Assembly (NCBI GenBank): GCA_963726065.1
Contig: CAVSAU010000016.1
Coordinates: 752,706-816,705 of the forward strand
DNA: 64,000 nucleotides
Origin: Neomesorhizobium sp963726065
Lineage (GTDB): Bacteria; Pseudomonadota; Alphaproteobacteria; Rhizobiales; Rhizobiaceae
Direction: 5' to 3'
Part shown: piece by piece, positions 46,471 through 56,527 of the stretch
Layout of the letters: the number at the start of each line of letters is the position of its first letter
How positions within the stretch are numbered: position 1 is the stretch's first letter
Notes under the pieces: model-generated
The model's input: the letters and a program-made list of their open reading frames with translations, nothing else
What the model was told of the DNA's origin: nothing
Databases searched by the model: none
Position numbers and translations under genes: made by a program

Positions 46471-47061
46471 TCATTCGTCCATGATGTGCTTGGCGCCGGC
46501 GCGGAAATAGTCATAGCCGGTGTAGAGCGTCACGATAGCGGCGATCCACAGCAGCACTATGCCTGTTTCGGTCGCGTAGGAGATGATCTTGTCGAGCGCC
46601 GGACCGGCCAACAGAACGGCGATGGCGATCATCTGGATCGCCGTCTTCCACTTGGCGAGCTGCGTCACCGGCACGCTGACCTTCAGCGCCGCCAGATATT
46701 CGCGCAGGCCCGACACCAGGATTTCGCGGCAGAGGATGATGATCGCCGCCCAGAGCGACCAGCCGGCAATGGTCCGGTCGGTGTCGGCGGCGAGCAGCAG
46801 CAGGCAGGTCGACACCAGCAGCTTGTCGGCGATCGGATCGAGCATGCGGCCGATGTTCGACTGCTGCTGCCAGGCGCGCGCCAGATAGCCGTCGAAATAG
46901 TCGGTGATGCTGGCGGCGATGAAAATCGCCAGCGCCGACCAGCGCGCGAAGTCGCTCGACTGCAGCCGGCCTTCGAGGAAAAAGCACAGCACCACCAGCG
47001 GCACGGCCAGAATCCGTCCGTAGGTCAGCATATTCGGCAGGTTGAAAGCGCGCTTGGCCAT
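46471..47061 (-). CDS. pgsA: CDP-diacylglycerol-glycerol-3-phosphate 3-phosphatidyltransferase
   Basis: 196 residues with four to five TM helices and the CDP-alcohol phosphotransferase motif DYFDGYLAR-x8-GRMLDPIADK (D-G-x2-A-R-x8-G-x3-D-x3-D). Makes phosphatidylglycerol phosphate in the inner membrane, the committed step to acidic phospholipids. Upstream of moaD in the same operon. Confidence 0.94.
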   Translation of the reverse strand: MAKRAFNLPNMLTYGRILAVPLVVLCFFLEGRLQSSDFARWSALAIFIAASITDYFDGYLARAWQQQSNIGRMLDPIADKLLVSTCLLLLAADTDRTIAGWSLWAAIIILCREILVSGLREYLAALKVSVPVTQLAKWKTAIQMIAIAVLLAGPALDKIISYATETGIVLLWIAAIVTLYTGYDYFRAGAKHIMDE

Positions 47062-47160
47062 GTTTTTCAGATTTTCTCCAGCCGTACTGAAATCAGAAGG
47101 CCATGTAGGGGGTCAACTGGCTGAATTCGATGGACCAGCGCGATTCGCCGCGAGTTTCGA

Positions 47161-49237
47161 TCAATTCTCGTGGAAATGGTTGTAAACAAGGCGTGCGACC
47201 GACTCCGAAATGCCGTCGACCGCCATCAGGTCGTCCATCGCGGCGTTGCTCACCGCCTTGGCGGTGCCGAAATGCAGGAGCAGCGCGCGCTTGCGGCCGG
47301 GACCGATGCCGCTGATCTCGTCGAGCGGGTTGCGCACCATCTCCTTCTTGCGCCGCGCGCGGTGCGAGCCGATGGCGAAGCGATGCGCCTCGTCGCGCAG
47401 CCGCTGCACGAAATAGAGCACCGGATCGCGCACCGGCAGCGTGAACGCCCCCTTGCCCTTGGTGAAGAAGCGTTCGCGGCCCGGCCTCGCGGTCCTGGCC
47501 CTTGGCGACGCCGATCGCGACGACGCGATCCTCGACGCCGAGGTTCTGCAGGATCGAGCGCACCGCCGTCATCTGGCCCTGCCCGCCGTCGATCAGGATC
47601 ACGTCGGGCCAGGCCGGAAAGGCCTGCACTGTCGGCATCATCGTCGCCGGTCGCGTCTTCAGGCTCCGCCCCGTGCTCCTTGATCAGCCGCGAGAAGCGC
47701 CGTTCCATCACTTCGCGCATCATGCCGAAATCGTCGCCCGGCGTGATGTCGGTCGAGCGGATGTTGAACTTGCGGTACTGGTTCTTGACGAAGCCTTCCG
47801 GCCCTGAGACGACCATCGCGCCGACCGCATTGGTGCCCATGATGTGCGAGTTGTCGTAGACCTCGATGCGGCGCGGCGGGTTTTCCAGCCCGAAGGTCTC
47901 GGCAAAGCCAGCAAGCAGCCGTGGTCTGGGTCGACGTTTCCGCCAGCCTGCGGCCCAGCGCCTCGCGAGCATTCTGCACCGCGTGGTCGACCAAATCCTT
48001 CTTCTCGCCCCGCTGCGGCACTGTTATCGAGACCTTGTGGCCGGCCTTGGTCGCCAGCGCCTGTCTCCAGCAGCTCCTGCTCCTCGACCTTGTGCGACAA
48101 GAGGATCGAACGCGGGCATGGCTTGTCGTCGTAGAACTGGGCGAGAAAGGACGACAAGACTTCGGCTGCCTCCAGAGCAGGGTCGGCCTTCGGGAAGTAG
48201 GCGCGGTTGCCCCAGTTCTGACCTGTCCTGAAGAAAAACACCTGGATGCAGACCTGACCGCCATGCTGGTGGATGGCGAAGACGTCGGCCTCGTCCACGC
48301 CCTGCGGATTGATGCCCTGGTGGCTCTGCACATGCGACAAAGCCGCCAGCCGGTCGCGATAGATCGCGGCGCGCTCGAAGTCGAGGTCTTCGGCGGCCTG
48401 CTGCATCTGCCCGGATATCTCGGTCTTCACCTTGTGGCTGCGGCCGGAGAGGAAGTCCTTCGCCTCCTCGACGAGTTCGACATAATCCGCCGCCGAAATC
48501 TCACCCGTGCAGGGCCCTGAGCAGCGTTTGATCTGGTAGAGCAGGCAGGGCCGCGTGCGGCTCTCGAACACAGAATCGGTGCAGGTTCTGAGCAGGAACG
48601 CCCGCTGCAGCGAATTGATCGTGCGGCCAACTGCGCCCGCCGAGGCAAACGGCCCGAAATAGTCGCCCTTCCTTGAGCGCGCGCCGCGATGCTTGAAGAT
48701 GCCGGGCGAAGGATGGTCGCCGGTCAGCACGATGTACGGGAACGACTTGTCGTCCCGCATGAGCACATTGAAGCGCGGACGCAAGCGCTTGATAAGATTG
48801 GCTTCGAGGAGCAGCGCCTCAATCTCGGTACGGGTGACGACGAACTCCATCGTCGCCGTTTCGCGCACCATCCGGCCGATGCGGTTGGTGTGGAAGCGCC
48901 CCTGGGCGTAGTTGGTCACGCGCTTTTTCAGGCTGCGCGCCTTGCCGACATAAAGCACGTCGCCGGCGGCGTTCATCATGCGGTAGACGCCCGGCGCGTT
49001 GGGCAACTGCTTGACCAGAGTCTGGATCACTTCGGTCCCGACCATGCCGTCGGCATCGCCGGCATGCGCGGTCCAGTCTATCGCCGTGAACGGTACATCG
49101 AGACGCGGTGCGGGCGCGGCTTCCGGTTCGTCGACGGAGTTGTCCTCATCGTCGGTCTCGTCGCCGGCGATGAAGCCCGCGATGTCGTCCGCCGGCTCGG
49201 CTTGCTCGCCCTGCCCCGGTTTTCTTGTCGGGCTCAT
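47161..49237 (-). CDS. uvrC: UvrABC excinuclease subunit C (several frameshifts)
   Basis: ATG 49237. GIY-YIG nuclease near residues 85-160 (NAPGVYRMMNAAGDVLYVGKARSLKKRVTNYAQ), UvrBC/UVR motif region, cysteine-bearing linker (CTGEISAADYVELVEEAKDFLSG), then the RNase H-like endonuclease half (IEVYDNSHIMGTNAVGAMVV; DVILIDGGQGQ) and helix-hairpin-helix tail (ISGIGPGRKRALLLHFGTAKAV...HFHEN). The second half is in at least four frames, with changes near 48062, 47922, 47645 and 47488. It makes the 3' and 5' incisions in nucleotide excision repair. 99 bases from pgsA. Confidence 0.94.
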
Positions 49238-49998
49238 TCCACCATGCCTGTCACATCCGGCGTCTGCCAGGCAAGGTGCTGACCACCGTCGAGCGCGATC
49301 ATCTGTCCGGTCACCGAACGCGCTTCCCACAGATAGCGGATCGTAGCGCCGAACTCGGCAAGCGAAGGTCCCTTTCCAAGGATCAGCCCGTCGACCTGCG
49401 CGTCGAAGTCTTCAGCATCCTGCCGCGCGTTGGCCAATGTAGGGCCGGGCCCGATCGCATTGACCCTGATACGCGGAGCCAGCGCCTGCGCCATCGTCCG
49501 GGTGGCAGTCCAGAGCGCGGATTTGGACAGCGTGTAGGAGAAATAGCGCGGCGTCAGCCTCCACACGCGCTGGTCGATGATGTTGACGATCAACCCCTCC
49601 GATCCCGCCGGCAGCGTCTCCGCAAACCGCCGCGCCAGCAGAGCGGGCGCGTTGACGTGAATGGCGAAATGACGTTCCGCGACGGCAGGGTCGAAGTCCT
49701 CGACAGAATCATCCTGGAAAATCGAGGCGTTGTTGACGAGCAGACCGACCGGCCCGAGCGCTTTTGTCGCCGTGGCTATCAGTGCGTCGGTCTCGGCAGC
49801 GTCGGTGAGGTCTGCCGGCAGGACTTCAACCCGCGCCCCGGACCGGCGAAGCTGTCCGGCAAGCACATCGGCATCCTCACGCGAACGGTTGCAATGGATG
49901 GCAACCGCAAAGCCGTGCGCAGCAAGGTCTTCGACGATCGCCTTGCCGATGCGCCTCGCTCCGCCCGTTACCAATGCCGTCTTTGCGGCTGCCGACAT
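49234..49998 (-). CDS. Short-chain dehydrogenase/reductase, FolM/pteridine-reductase-like
   Basis: 254 residues. NAD(P)-binding TGGARRIGKAI, NNAS motif (LLVNNASIF), and catalytic Tyr-x3-Lys in YTLSKSAL. The TGGARRIG start (Arg after the glycines) and the GPGPTL segment resemble dihydromonapterin reductase/pteridine reductases. Its stop overlaps the uvrC start (ATGA). Substrate uncertain. Confidence 0.85.
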   Translation of the reverse strand: MSAAAKTALVTGGARRIGKAIVEDLAAHGFAVAIHCNRSREDADVLAGQLRRSGARVEVLPADLTDAAETDALIATATKALGPVGLLVNNASIFQDDSVEDFDPAVAERHFAIHVNAPALLARRFAETLPAGSEGLIVNIIDQRVWRLTPRYFSYTLSKSALWTATRTMAQALAPRIRVNAIGPGPTLANARQDAEDFDAQVDGLILGKGPSLAEFGATIRYLWEARSVTGQMIALDGGQHLAWQTPDVTGMVE

Positions 49999-50397
49999 AA
50001 TCGATCCTTGTTGTTTCTTCCAACGGCCCTGCTGGTGAATGCGGCAGCCGTCTCGTTAAAATCCGTTCTTTCTTTTGACGGCTTTGTGGCCGGACGCCTG
50101 AATGTGCCCGTCGAGGGCGCAAATGCACCCTTTCAATCATTACAGATATAGAGTGCGCAACGCCTTGCACCAAGCGGCCTTCAGCTTGGCAGCATGAAGA
50201 CTGCTGACAGAATCTGTTGCGCGAAGGCAACGTCAAGCTTCAGCCTCATTCGCGCCGGGCAATGACCCAATTTCAGGTTCGCTGGAGCCACATTTCGACC
50301 CGACATTCGGAACCGTCAGGCAGCCGGTCCGTTCCTCCCCGAGGGCCCGGGACGCCTCAAGGAACCCACGTGTCTTGTGGTCATGGAGTAACGTAGA
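49999..50397. other. Divergent promoter region, SDR and porin
   Basis: 399 bases between divergent starts. It must carry promoters for the SDR-uvrC side and for the porin. I see no RNA gene and no clear operator. Confidence 0.4.
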
Positions 50398-51069
50398 ATG
50401 AAAAATAACCTCAAATTCGGCCGGCCGGCGGCCGCAGCGCTTGGTCTCTTGGCCTTGCTCGGCACGATCCCCGCCTATGCAGCCGACGCCGTGATGGAAG
50501 AGCCGCCGGCGCCCGCTGCTCCGATGGAAGAGCCGCCGCTGAACACCTGGACCGGCGCCTATGCCGGTGTCTCGCTCGGCTATGGTTTTTCAGGCGACAC
50601 CGACGTCGGCTCGCCAGTCAATAACGAGATCGGCACCGATGGTTTCCTGCTCGGCGGCTTCGCCGGCTACAACTATCAGGTCGGCAACATGGTGGCCGGC
50701 GCGGAAGCCGACATCGGGTACAGCTGGGAAGAGGGCTCGAATGCCGGGCTGACCTCCGAGTCGGGTGTCGAAGGCTCGCTTCGCGCACGTCTCGGTTATG
50801 TTGTGTCGCCGAGCGTGCTGCTCTACGCCACGGCAGGCGGCGCGGCAAAGGACCTTGAGGTCTCGGGCGGCGGCGCCAGCGACAACAACACGATGCTCGG
50901 CTGGACGGCCGGCGCCGGCGCCGACATCATGGTGACCGAGCAAGTCTTCGGCCGCGTGGAATATCGTTACACCGATTTCGGCAGCGATACGTTTGATTTG
51001 GGCGGCGCCTCCCCCGAGGTGAGCGACAAGAGCAACCGCGTCACCGTTGGTCTCGGCATGAAGTTCTAG
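50398..51069 (+). CDS. Omp25/RopB-type outer-membrane beta-barrel protein
   Basis: 223 residues. Signal peptide ending PAYAAD, a proline/glutamate-rich start (MEEPPAPAAP), then an eight-stranded OMP_b-brl barrel: WTGAYAGVSLGYGFSG, GGFAGYNYQVGNMVAGAEADIGYSW, LRARLGYVVSPSVLLYATAGGAA and the terminal VGLGMKF with a C-terminal Phe for BAM recognition. Major surface proteins of this family occur in rhizobia and Brucella. Followed by a strong terminator. Confidence 0.93.
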   Translation: MKNNLKFGRPAAAALGLLALLGTIPAYAADAVMEEPPAPAAPMEEPPLNTWTGAYAGVSLGYGFSGDTDVGSPVNNEIGTDGFLLGGFAGYNYQVGNMVAGAEADIGYSWEEGSNAGLTSESGVEGSLRARLGYVVSPSVLLYATAGGAAKDLEVSGGGASDNNTMLGWTAGAGADIMVTEQVFGRVEYRYTDFGSDTFDLGGASPEVSDKSNRVTVGLGMKF

Positions 51070-51093
51070 CCAGTTCAACGAAACGGACTGCAG

Positions 51094-51120
51094 ACCGGGC
51101 GCTTTGGCGCCCGGTTTTGT
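51094..51120 (+). terminator. Rho-independent terminator after the porin gene
   Basis: ACCGGGCGC pairs with GCGCCCGGT across the loop TTTG, followed by TTTGT. Lies 25 bases after the porin stop. Confidence 0.92.
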
Positions 51121-51153
51121 TTTGGGCCACGATGTTTGCACGACGGCTCGAAG

Positions 51154-51750
51154 TCAGGCAGGCAGCAACGCTTTCAGGTCCGGGAATTTCTGGTCGAAAC
51201 GCGCCGCCCAGCGTTTCAGCCGGCCGCGGCCCTTTTCCCATTTGCCGGCGAAGCGCAGGTCGAGATAGCCGAGCACCGCCCGCAAGGCGATGTGCCCGCC
51301 GTTGATCTTCCTGCCAAGCTTCGGCGGATTGGCGTTCAGCACGTCGAGCGCACGCGTCACCTTGCTCCACTGCTTGTCGAGCCAGGGCTGGTGCACGATC
51401 TCCTCCGGGCGCGAGCGGCGCTCGTAGACGTGAGCCAGGGCGCAGTCGGCGATGCCGTCCGCCAATGCTTCGAGCCGTTCGGCGTCGGTGCGCTTGACGG
51501 GATTGCGGGGGAACAGCTTGTTGCCGGACTGGCGGTTCAGATATTGCGTGATCGCCCGGCTATCGAAGATGACCTCGCCGTCGTCGGCAACCAGCACCGG
51601 GATTTTTCCGAGCGGATTGGCCTTGAGGAAATCTCCAGTCGGGTTGGAGGTGTCAACCTGCACCGGCTCGAGCCCTATGCCGAGGTAGGCAGCCGACATT
51701 CGGACTTTCGACGTGTAGGGGGACGCGGCGGAGCAGAGGACTTTTGGCAT
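51154..51750 (-). CDS. Glutathione S-transferase family protein
   Basis: 198 residues from ATG 51750. Thioredoxin-like domain (VLCSAASPYTSKVRMSAAYLGIGLEPVQVD, NPLGKIPVLVADDGEVIFDSRAITQYL with the cis-Pro and Ser-Arg glutathione site) and an all-helical C-terminal domain (DAERLEALADGIADCALAHVYERR). Cytoplasmic detoxification or reduction; substrate unknown. Intact, with no frameshift. Confidence 0.92.
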   Translation of the reverse strand: MPKVLCSAASPYTSKVRMSAAYLGIGLEPVQVDTSNPTGDFLKANPLGKIPVLVADDGEVIFDSRAITQYLNRQSGNKLFPRNPVKRTDAERLEALADGIADCALAHVYERRSRPEEIVHQPWLDKQWSKVTRALDVLNANPPKLGRKINGGHIALRAVLGYLDLRFAGKWEKGRGRLKRWAARFDQKFPDLKALLPA

Positions 51751-51846
51751 TTCGATCTTCCAAGCGAATATCCCGATCGCGCGGCAAATTATCCATTCGC
51801 GGCACTTCGGCAAAGGCCAGCTGACAAAAAACCATCCGCCACGTGT

Positions 51847-52590
51847 CTATCCACCACGTACCGGCGGCATGACGACCCTGGCCAGCCGGCAGTCGCGGCG
51901 ATCGATCTCGGGACAGGCGCGGAACTTCAGGTCCGTGGTCATGCAGATGCGGACCTCACGCAGGTAGCGCTTGTCGCAGGTGACAGCAATGGCATCGCCG
52001 GGCAGCGACGGGTTGGCCTTCAGGAAAGCCGCCTCGGCGTCGTCCGGATCGAGCGTCTTGTAGGCGTCGAGGCGGCGGAACTCCTGAGGTATGCTGACCG
52101 TCTCGCGGGCAGCGCGCAGCACCGCGAAATAGTCGTCCTGATCGAGTCCGGAGCAGGAGCCGTGCTTGCGCCACTGATGACGGATGAGGCCGGCCGACGG
52201 CATGATGTCGTAAAGTGTGCGCAGCGTCGCGTTAGGCACGTCGGGGTCGTCGGTCCGGCAGCTTTCGGGGAAGCCACGCTCGAATTGCGGCCAAAGGCCG
52301 TGAACGACGAAGGCGTAGGGTCGCGCCGTTCCGCATTGCTGGCGGTTCGCCTCCTGCCCTTCGGCCTCGCAATAGCTGGGCGACCAGGACAGCGACAGGA
52401 CGTAGAAATCAAAGCCCTTGCCAATGGGCAGAGAGGATGCCGTCGGCGCGACCTGCGTTTTGGATGGCGGGTTCTGCGCGATCGACGTCGGCAGCTTCGC
52501 GTCGGCGGCCGGCGATTTTTCAGCTTCCTGGCTGCAGGCCGACAGAAATACTCCAGCGGCAAGCGCGAGCAGCCATGCCGGACGAAGCAT
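51847..52590 (-). CDS. Ribonuclease T2 family lipoprotein
   Basis: 247 residues. Lipobox in GVFLSACSQE marks it as a lipoprotein. CAS I motif FVVHGLWPQ and CAS II motif HQWRKHGSCSG carry the two catalytic histidines; cysteines that form the T2 disulphides are conserved. It would degrade RNA non-specifically in the periplasm. Preceded by a small secreted protein on the same strand, 11 bases away, so the two may be co-transcribed. Confidence 0.92.
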   Translation of the reverse strand: MLRPAWLLALAAGVFLSACSQEAEKSPAADAKLPTSIAQNPPSKTQVAPTASSLPIGKGFDFYVLSLSWSPSYCEAEGQEANRQQCGTARPYAFVVHGLWPQFERGFPESCRTDDPDVPNATLRTLYDIMPSAGLIRHQWRKHGSCSGLDQDDYFAVLRAARETVSIPQEFRRLDAYKTLDPDDAEAAFLKANPSLPGDAIAVTCDKRYLREVRICMTTDLKFRACPEIDRRDCRLARVVMPPVRGG

Positions 52591-52601
52591 CTCGATAACG
52601 G

Positions 52602-53042
52602 TCAGCGCAGGACCCGGCAGGCGCCGTCGTAGACGTACCAGCGATCGAAGCCGGAGACGCAGAATTCGACATTGTTGCCGATCGAGGCGTAACCCTGCCC
52701 TTCCTCGATCAGGTACCAGATGTCCCTGCTGTCGCCGTCCGAGAGGATGACCGTCGCGCCGCAATAGGTACGTCCGATCGGGTGATCCTGCTGCGCCGGC
52801 AGGTAGCGGTTCTCGTGAATGTTCTGGAAATCGGTGATGGCGACGTTGGGCAGGTTCGGCACGTTATGCACCTGATGCCGGAACCGGCTGGTGATGGTGC
52901 CGAGCACCCACCGCTCCGCGCAGGCGCCCGAAGGTTCGGTATAGACGCCCCCGAGATCGGCCGCGCGGACGGACGGCGTGGCTCCAAGCGCGGATGCCAC
53001 GCCGATCAGCGCGGCAAAGACAGGGCGGGCGAAGCGGTGCAT
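52602..53042 (-). CDS. Secreted protein of unknown function
   Basis: 146 residues. Signal peptide ending near VRAAD, then a compact cysteine-containing domain (GACAERWVLGTI, GRTYCGATVIL, NNVEFCVSG, DGACRVLR). Four cysteines suggest two disulphides. No family recognised, though similar proteins lie next to T2 RNases in relatives as far as I recall. Confidence 0.7.
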   Translation of the reverse strand: MHRFARPVFAALIGVASALGATPSVRAADLGGVYTEPSGACAERWVLGTITSRFRHQVHNVPNLPNVAITDFQNIHENRYLPAQQDHPIGRTYCGATVILSDGDSRDIWYLIEEGQGYASIGNNVEFCVSGFDRWYVYDGACRVLR

Positions 53043-53114
53043 GTTAGCCTCTCTGAGCAGCGGCCCGGGTCCAACCGCGCGCTACGCATATAATCGTTTC
53101 TAGGCGAGGCGCGG

Positions 53115-53976
53115 TCAAGCGGGCGCGGCTTCTCCTGAAATCCAGTCGAGCGACCAGCGCGCCCTGGGGTCATCGGCCATTGCCTTCTTGAGCTCTGGCA
53201 GGATCGTGCGCATCTCTTTTTCGAAGACGAAGGGCGGGTTGACGACAACGAGCCCACTGCCGTCCAGGCGTTCCTCATGCGAGGGCGGGCGGATCTCGAA
53301 GGCGATGTCGAGTATTTTGGGAATGCCCGATGCCTTCCAGGTCCCTGCGGAACTGCGCGACGGCCGCGCGGTCTTTTATCGGATACCACAGCGCATAGAC
53401 GCCGCCCGGCCAGCGGCGGTGGGCACGGACAAGCCCGTCGACAAGGCGGCCGAACTCGCCCTCCTGCTCGAACGGGGGATCGACCAGCACCAGCCCGCGC
53501 TTTTCCTTGGGCGGCAGGTGCGCGCCAAGCGCCAGCCAGCCGTCGAGTTCGATGGTCCTGACCTGGAAATCGCCAGCGAAACGCGCCTTCAGCCGCTGGA
53601 AATCCTTGGGGTGAAGTTCGATTGCACTGAGACGGTCCTGCGGACGCATGAGATGGCGCACGATCAGCGGCGAGCCGGGATACTGTTTCACGCCGCTTTC
53701 GGGATTGGCGGCCTTCACCGCCGCGAGGTACGGCGATAGCAGCGCATCGGCTTCCGGGGAAAGCTCCGCATCAAGCAGGCGGCCGATGCCGCCTTGCCAT
53801 TCGCCGGTCTTCTGCGCCTCCTCCGACGACAGATCATAGAGACCGGTCCCGGCATGGGTATCGACGACGCGGAAGGCCTTGTCCTTCAGCTTCAGATATT
53901 CGACCAGCCGCGAAAGTGCCGCGTGCTTAACCACATCGGCAAAATTCCCGGCATGATAGGCGTGGCGATAGTTCAT
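53115..53976 (-). CDS. rlmJ: 23S rRNA (adenine-N6)-methyltransferase RlmJ (one frameshift)
   Basis: ATG 53976. MNYRHAYHAGNFADVVKHAAL is the RlmJ hallmark, followed by the SAM-binding VDTHAGTGLYDL and the DPPFEQ (DPPF) motif. The frame changes near 53330 into IPKILDIAFEIRPPSHEERLDGSGLVVVNPPF and ends at 53115. Methylates one adenine of 23S rRNA. Length then matches the family (about 285). Confidence 0.93.
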
Positions 53977-53984
53977 TCGTCAGT

Positions 53985-54605
53985 TCACTGGTCCGGCCGG
54001 CCAGCGTCCCTGCCCCAGCGCGGCGGAGGCGGCTCTGCGCTCGGGCTGCGCGGGCGGCGACCGCGCCGCAACGACAGCACCAGCCCGATGAAGCCAACGG
54101 CCGTCAGCGCAAAGCCGACCGGCTGCAACCTGGGATCGACGGCGGCGGCGCCGGCGCGCAGGACAAGCTCGACGGAGCGCATCTGGATGCCTTCCGCATC
54201 GCCCTGCCCGACCACGAACGTGTAGTCTCCATCCTCGATGCCCGTGATCACGCCGGCCTCGTCGCGGTAGATCTTCTCGCGCAGCTGCGGGCTCTTCTCC
54301 TGCGGCTTCGCTTCGGCGAAATTCAATGTCTCGGCAAGCACGGTACGACCGCCGCTGGAGGCGGTGAGCGTCAGCACGGTGCTGCTCGCAGCGAATTCGG
54401 GCGGTGCGATCGCCGTCATATCGACCAGCACGCGAACGGGCTCGTCGGCAGTGGAGAGTTTTGTGGTAACCGGGCTGAACGATCCGCCTCGGTCGTAAAC
54501 CTGCCAGGTCCCGATCTCGCGGCCTGAAAAATTGGTGACATACCAGGGATAGCCGAAACCCGCGGCGAGGCCCGCAAGGAAGATGAGAAAAAAGATCGTC
54601 CGCAT
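53985..54605 (-). CDS. Membrane-anchored hypothetical protein
   Basis: 206 residues with an N-terminal hydrophobic segment (TIFFLIFLAGLAAGFG) and a C-terminal one (GFALTAVGFIGLVLSL), separated by a beta-rich domain of about 130 residues, so an envelope protein with both ends at the membrane. No family recognised. Between rlmJ and holC, same strand. Confidence 0.6.
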   Translation of the reverse strand: MRTIFFLIFLAGLAAGFGYPWYVTNFSGREIGTWQVYDRGGSFSPVTTKLSTADEPVRVLVDMTAIAPPEFAASSTVLTLTASSGGRTVLAETLNFAEAKPQEKSPQLREKIYRDEAGVITGIEDGDYTFVVGQGDAEGIQMRSVELVLRAGAAAVDPRLQPVGFALTAVGFIGLVLSLRRGRRPRSPSAEPPPPRWGRDAGRPDQ

Positions 54606-54640
54606 TGTTCAGTCCCGCCTGGCCTCGTTTGCAACGCCGA

Positions 54641-55090
54641 TCAGGCCTTGCGTTCCCATCTCTTGTCCGGCGTCTGCTGCCAGTAGGTCACGGCGTGGCC
54701 GCCGGATTTCATCGTCTTCCACTGCTCGCGCGCGGCCTCGACCTGGACCGCGTCATGGCCGTCGAACAGGAACACCGCACGCTCGTAGCCGGACAGATCG
54801 GGCGGCAGCGCGCCGTCGACCAAAAACCTGATCTGCGCGGCGTTGGCGTTCGCGTCCGACGTCGTCAGCAGTACCGGCTGTTCGGCGGCGTGCGGCTCGC
54901 GGTCGGTGCCGTGCGCGAGGAAGGAATCGTCGCGAAAGCTCCACAGATGAGAGTCGAGCGCATCGCGCCGCTCCTCAGTGCCGGTCTGGACGACAGCGCG
55001 CCAGCCACGGACGAGGCTGCGCTCCAGCAGGCCCGGCAGCGCATCCTGAAGCGTGGATTCGGTCAGGTGATAAAAAAGGACTTCGGTCAT
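54641..55090 (-). CDS. holC: DNA polymerase III chi subunit
   Basis: 149 residues from ATG 55090. Rossmann-like fold: TEVLFYHLTESTLQDALPGLLERSLVRGWRAVVQTG, FRDDSFLAHG, AAQIRFLVDGA, and the C-terminal YWQQTPDKRWERKA. Binds SSB as part of the clamp-loader complex. An in-frame ATG 18 bases upstream would add MPNDTH. Relatives usually have it beside pepA; here an ABC transporter and GNAT lie between. Confidence 0.93.
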   Translation of the reverse strand: MTEVLFYHLTESTLQDALPGLLERSLVRGWRAVVQTGTEERRDALDSHLWSFRDDSFLAHGTDREPHAAEQPVLLTTSDANANAAQIRFLVDGALPPDLSGYERAVFLFDGHDAVQVEAAREQWKTMKSGGHAVTYWQQTPDKRWERKA

Positions 55091-55388
55091 GTGGGTGTCA
55101 TTAGGCATGTTCGCTGGGGAACCTCCTTGACGAAACTGCAGAGCTTGCACAAGCCCTGACGCCGGGTTCTTTGCGCGGCTGGCTACCTTGCGATGTCTCC
55201 TGACCTCGTTGAATTGGAGGGCATTATCTGTGCCGAGGTGTAGGCGATCCCACACGAAATTCGGCTTGGATAACGGCGGAAATACCTGTTGGGCACAACG
55301 GTATCGGCGGACAAGAATTTCGCTGCTGAGCACGACACAAAGGGCAATTTAGAAGTTTGGTTCCGTCTGGGGCGCTTCTCTGGAATGA

Positions 55389-55409
55389 ATTTCCATATCC
55401 TTTGGAAAT
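55389..55409. promoter_or_regulatory. Inverted repeat upstream of the amino-acid transporter
   Basis: ATTTCCA (55389-55395) and TGGAAAT (55403-55409) form a perfect 7-bp palindrome with a 7-base spacer, 88 bases before the transporter start. Plausible regulator binding site; which regulator is unknown. The remaining region 55091-55497 shows no gene. Confidence 0.45.
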
Positions 55410-55497
55410 CCGCCAAAGCCACATCCTTGTTCGCTGGCCGCGTCGGCCTAGATTCATGCCATTGTCCCAAGACTCCACAAGAACAACGGAAAACATC

Positions 55498-56271
55498 ATG
55501 AACTCGCTCAAAACAATCATCGTCGCCGGCGCACTTTCAGCGCTTGCCATCCTCCCAGGACACGCCGGCGAAAACCTCGACGCCATCAAGGCCGCCGGCG
55601 TCATCAAGATCGGCACCGAAGGCACCTACGCCCCCTTCACCTATCCATGACGCCGCGGCAAGCTCGTCGGCTTCGATGTCGAGATCGGCGCGAAGATCGC
55701 CAAGCGGCTCGGCGTCAAGGCCGAATTCGTCGAAGGCAAGTGGGACGGGCTGATCGCCGGCTCGACGCCAACCGCTACGACGTGGTCATCAACCAGGTCG
55801 GCATCACCGAGGAGCGCAAGGCCAAGTACGACTTCTCCGATCCCTATATCGCTTCCAAGGCCGCGCTGATCGTGCAAGAGCGACAATGCCGACATCAAAG
55901 GCTTCGGTGACCTCAAGGGCAAGAAAGCCGCGCAGTCGCTGACCAGCAATTACGGCAAGCTCGCCGAGGGGGCCGGCGCGGAGCTGGTCGGCACCGACGG
56001 CTTCGACCAGTCGATCGCGCTCGTGGTGCAGGGCCGCGCCGACGCGACCATCAATGACAGCCTGTCCTTCCTCGACTTCAAGAAGAAGCAGCCGACCGCG
56101 CCAGTGAAGATCGTCGCGACGGAGGACGAGGCAGCCTATTCCGGCGTCATCGTGCGCAAGGGCGACCCCGAACTCGTGGCCGCCATCAACCAGGCGCTGA
56201 AGGACATCAAGGCGGACGGCAGCTACCAGCGCATCGCGGAGACGTATTTCGGCCAGGACGTTTCGCAGTAA
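55498..56271 (+). CDS. Polar amino-acid (cystine-like) ABC transporter, periplasmic binding protein (frameshifted)
   Basis: ATG 55498. Signal peptide (ALSALAILPGHAGE), then IKIGTEGTYAPFTY, a shift near 55648 to AGKLVGFDVEIGAKIAKRLGV, shifts near 55765 and 55882, and DLKGKKAAQSLTSNYGKLAE to the stop at 56271. Restored length about 257, matching the SBP_bac_3 family. The sequence is close to cystine-binding TcyJ/FliY proteins as I recall, but the ligand is not proved. First gene of the transporter set. Confidence 0.88.
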
Positions 56272-56317
56272 GGTCGCCGGATTTGCAATGACGTGAGGAG
56301 CACCCCCTCACCGTCTC

Positions 56318-56432
56318 GATCCTTCGACAAGCTCAGGATCGATCCACCTCTCCCCCGGCCCGGGGAGAGGATACGCCAACCGCCAGAGCCGCGCCCGTCA
56401 TTCCGGGTTCCGCTTCGCGGCCCCGGAATGAC
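56318..56432. repeat. Intergenic mosaic of short inverted repeats
   Basis: Three hairpins in a row: GATCCT/AGGATC (56318-56340), a C-rich/G-rich palindrome around 56350-56370 (CTCTCCCC...GGGGAGAG), and GTCATTCCGGG (56397-56407) with CCCGGAATGAC (56422-56432). Rhizobial RIME-like elements of this form often sit between genes of an operon. It separates the binding protein from its permease. Confidence 0.7.
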
Positions 56433-56527
56433 CGAAAAGCGGCGCCCGCATTTGCTGGACGCCGTTTTCGTTTTCACGGCGTATATATTTCACGACGTTT
56501 TAGCTTTCGACCTGACGGGAGCCACCC

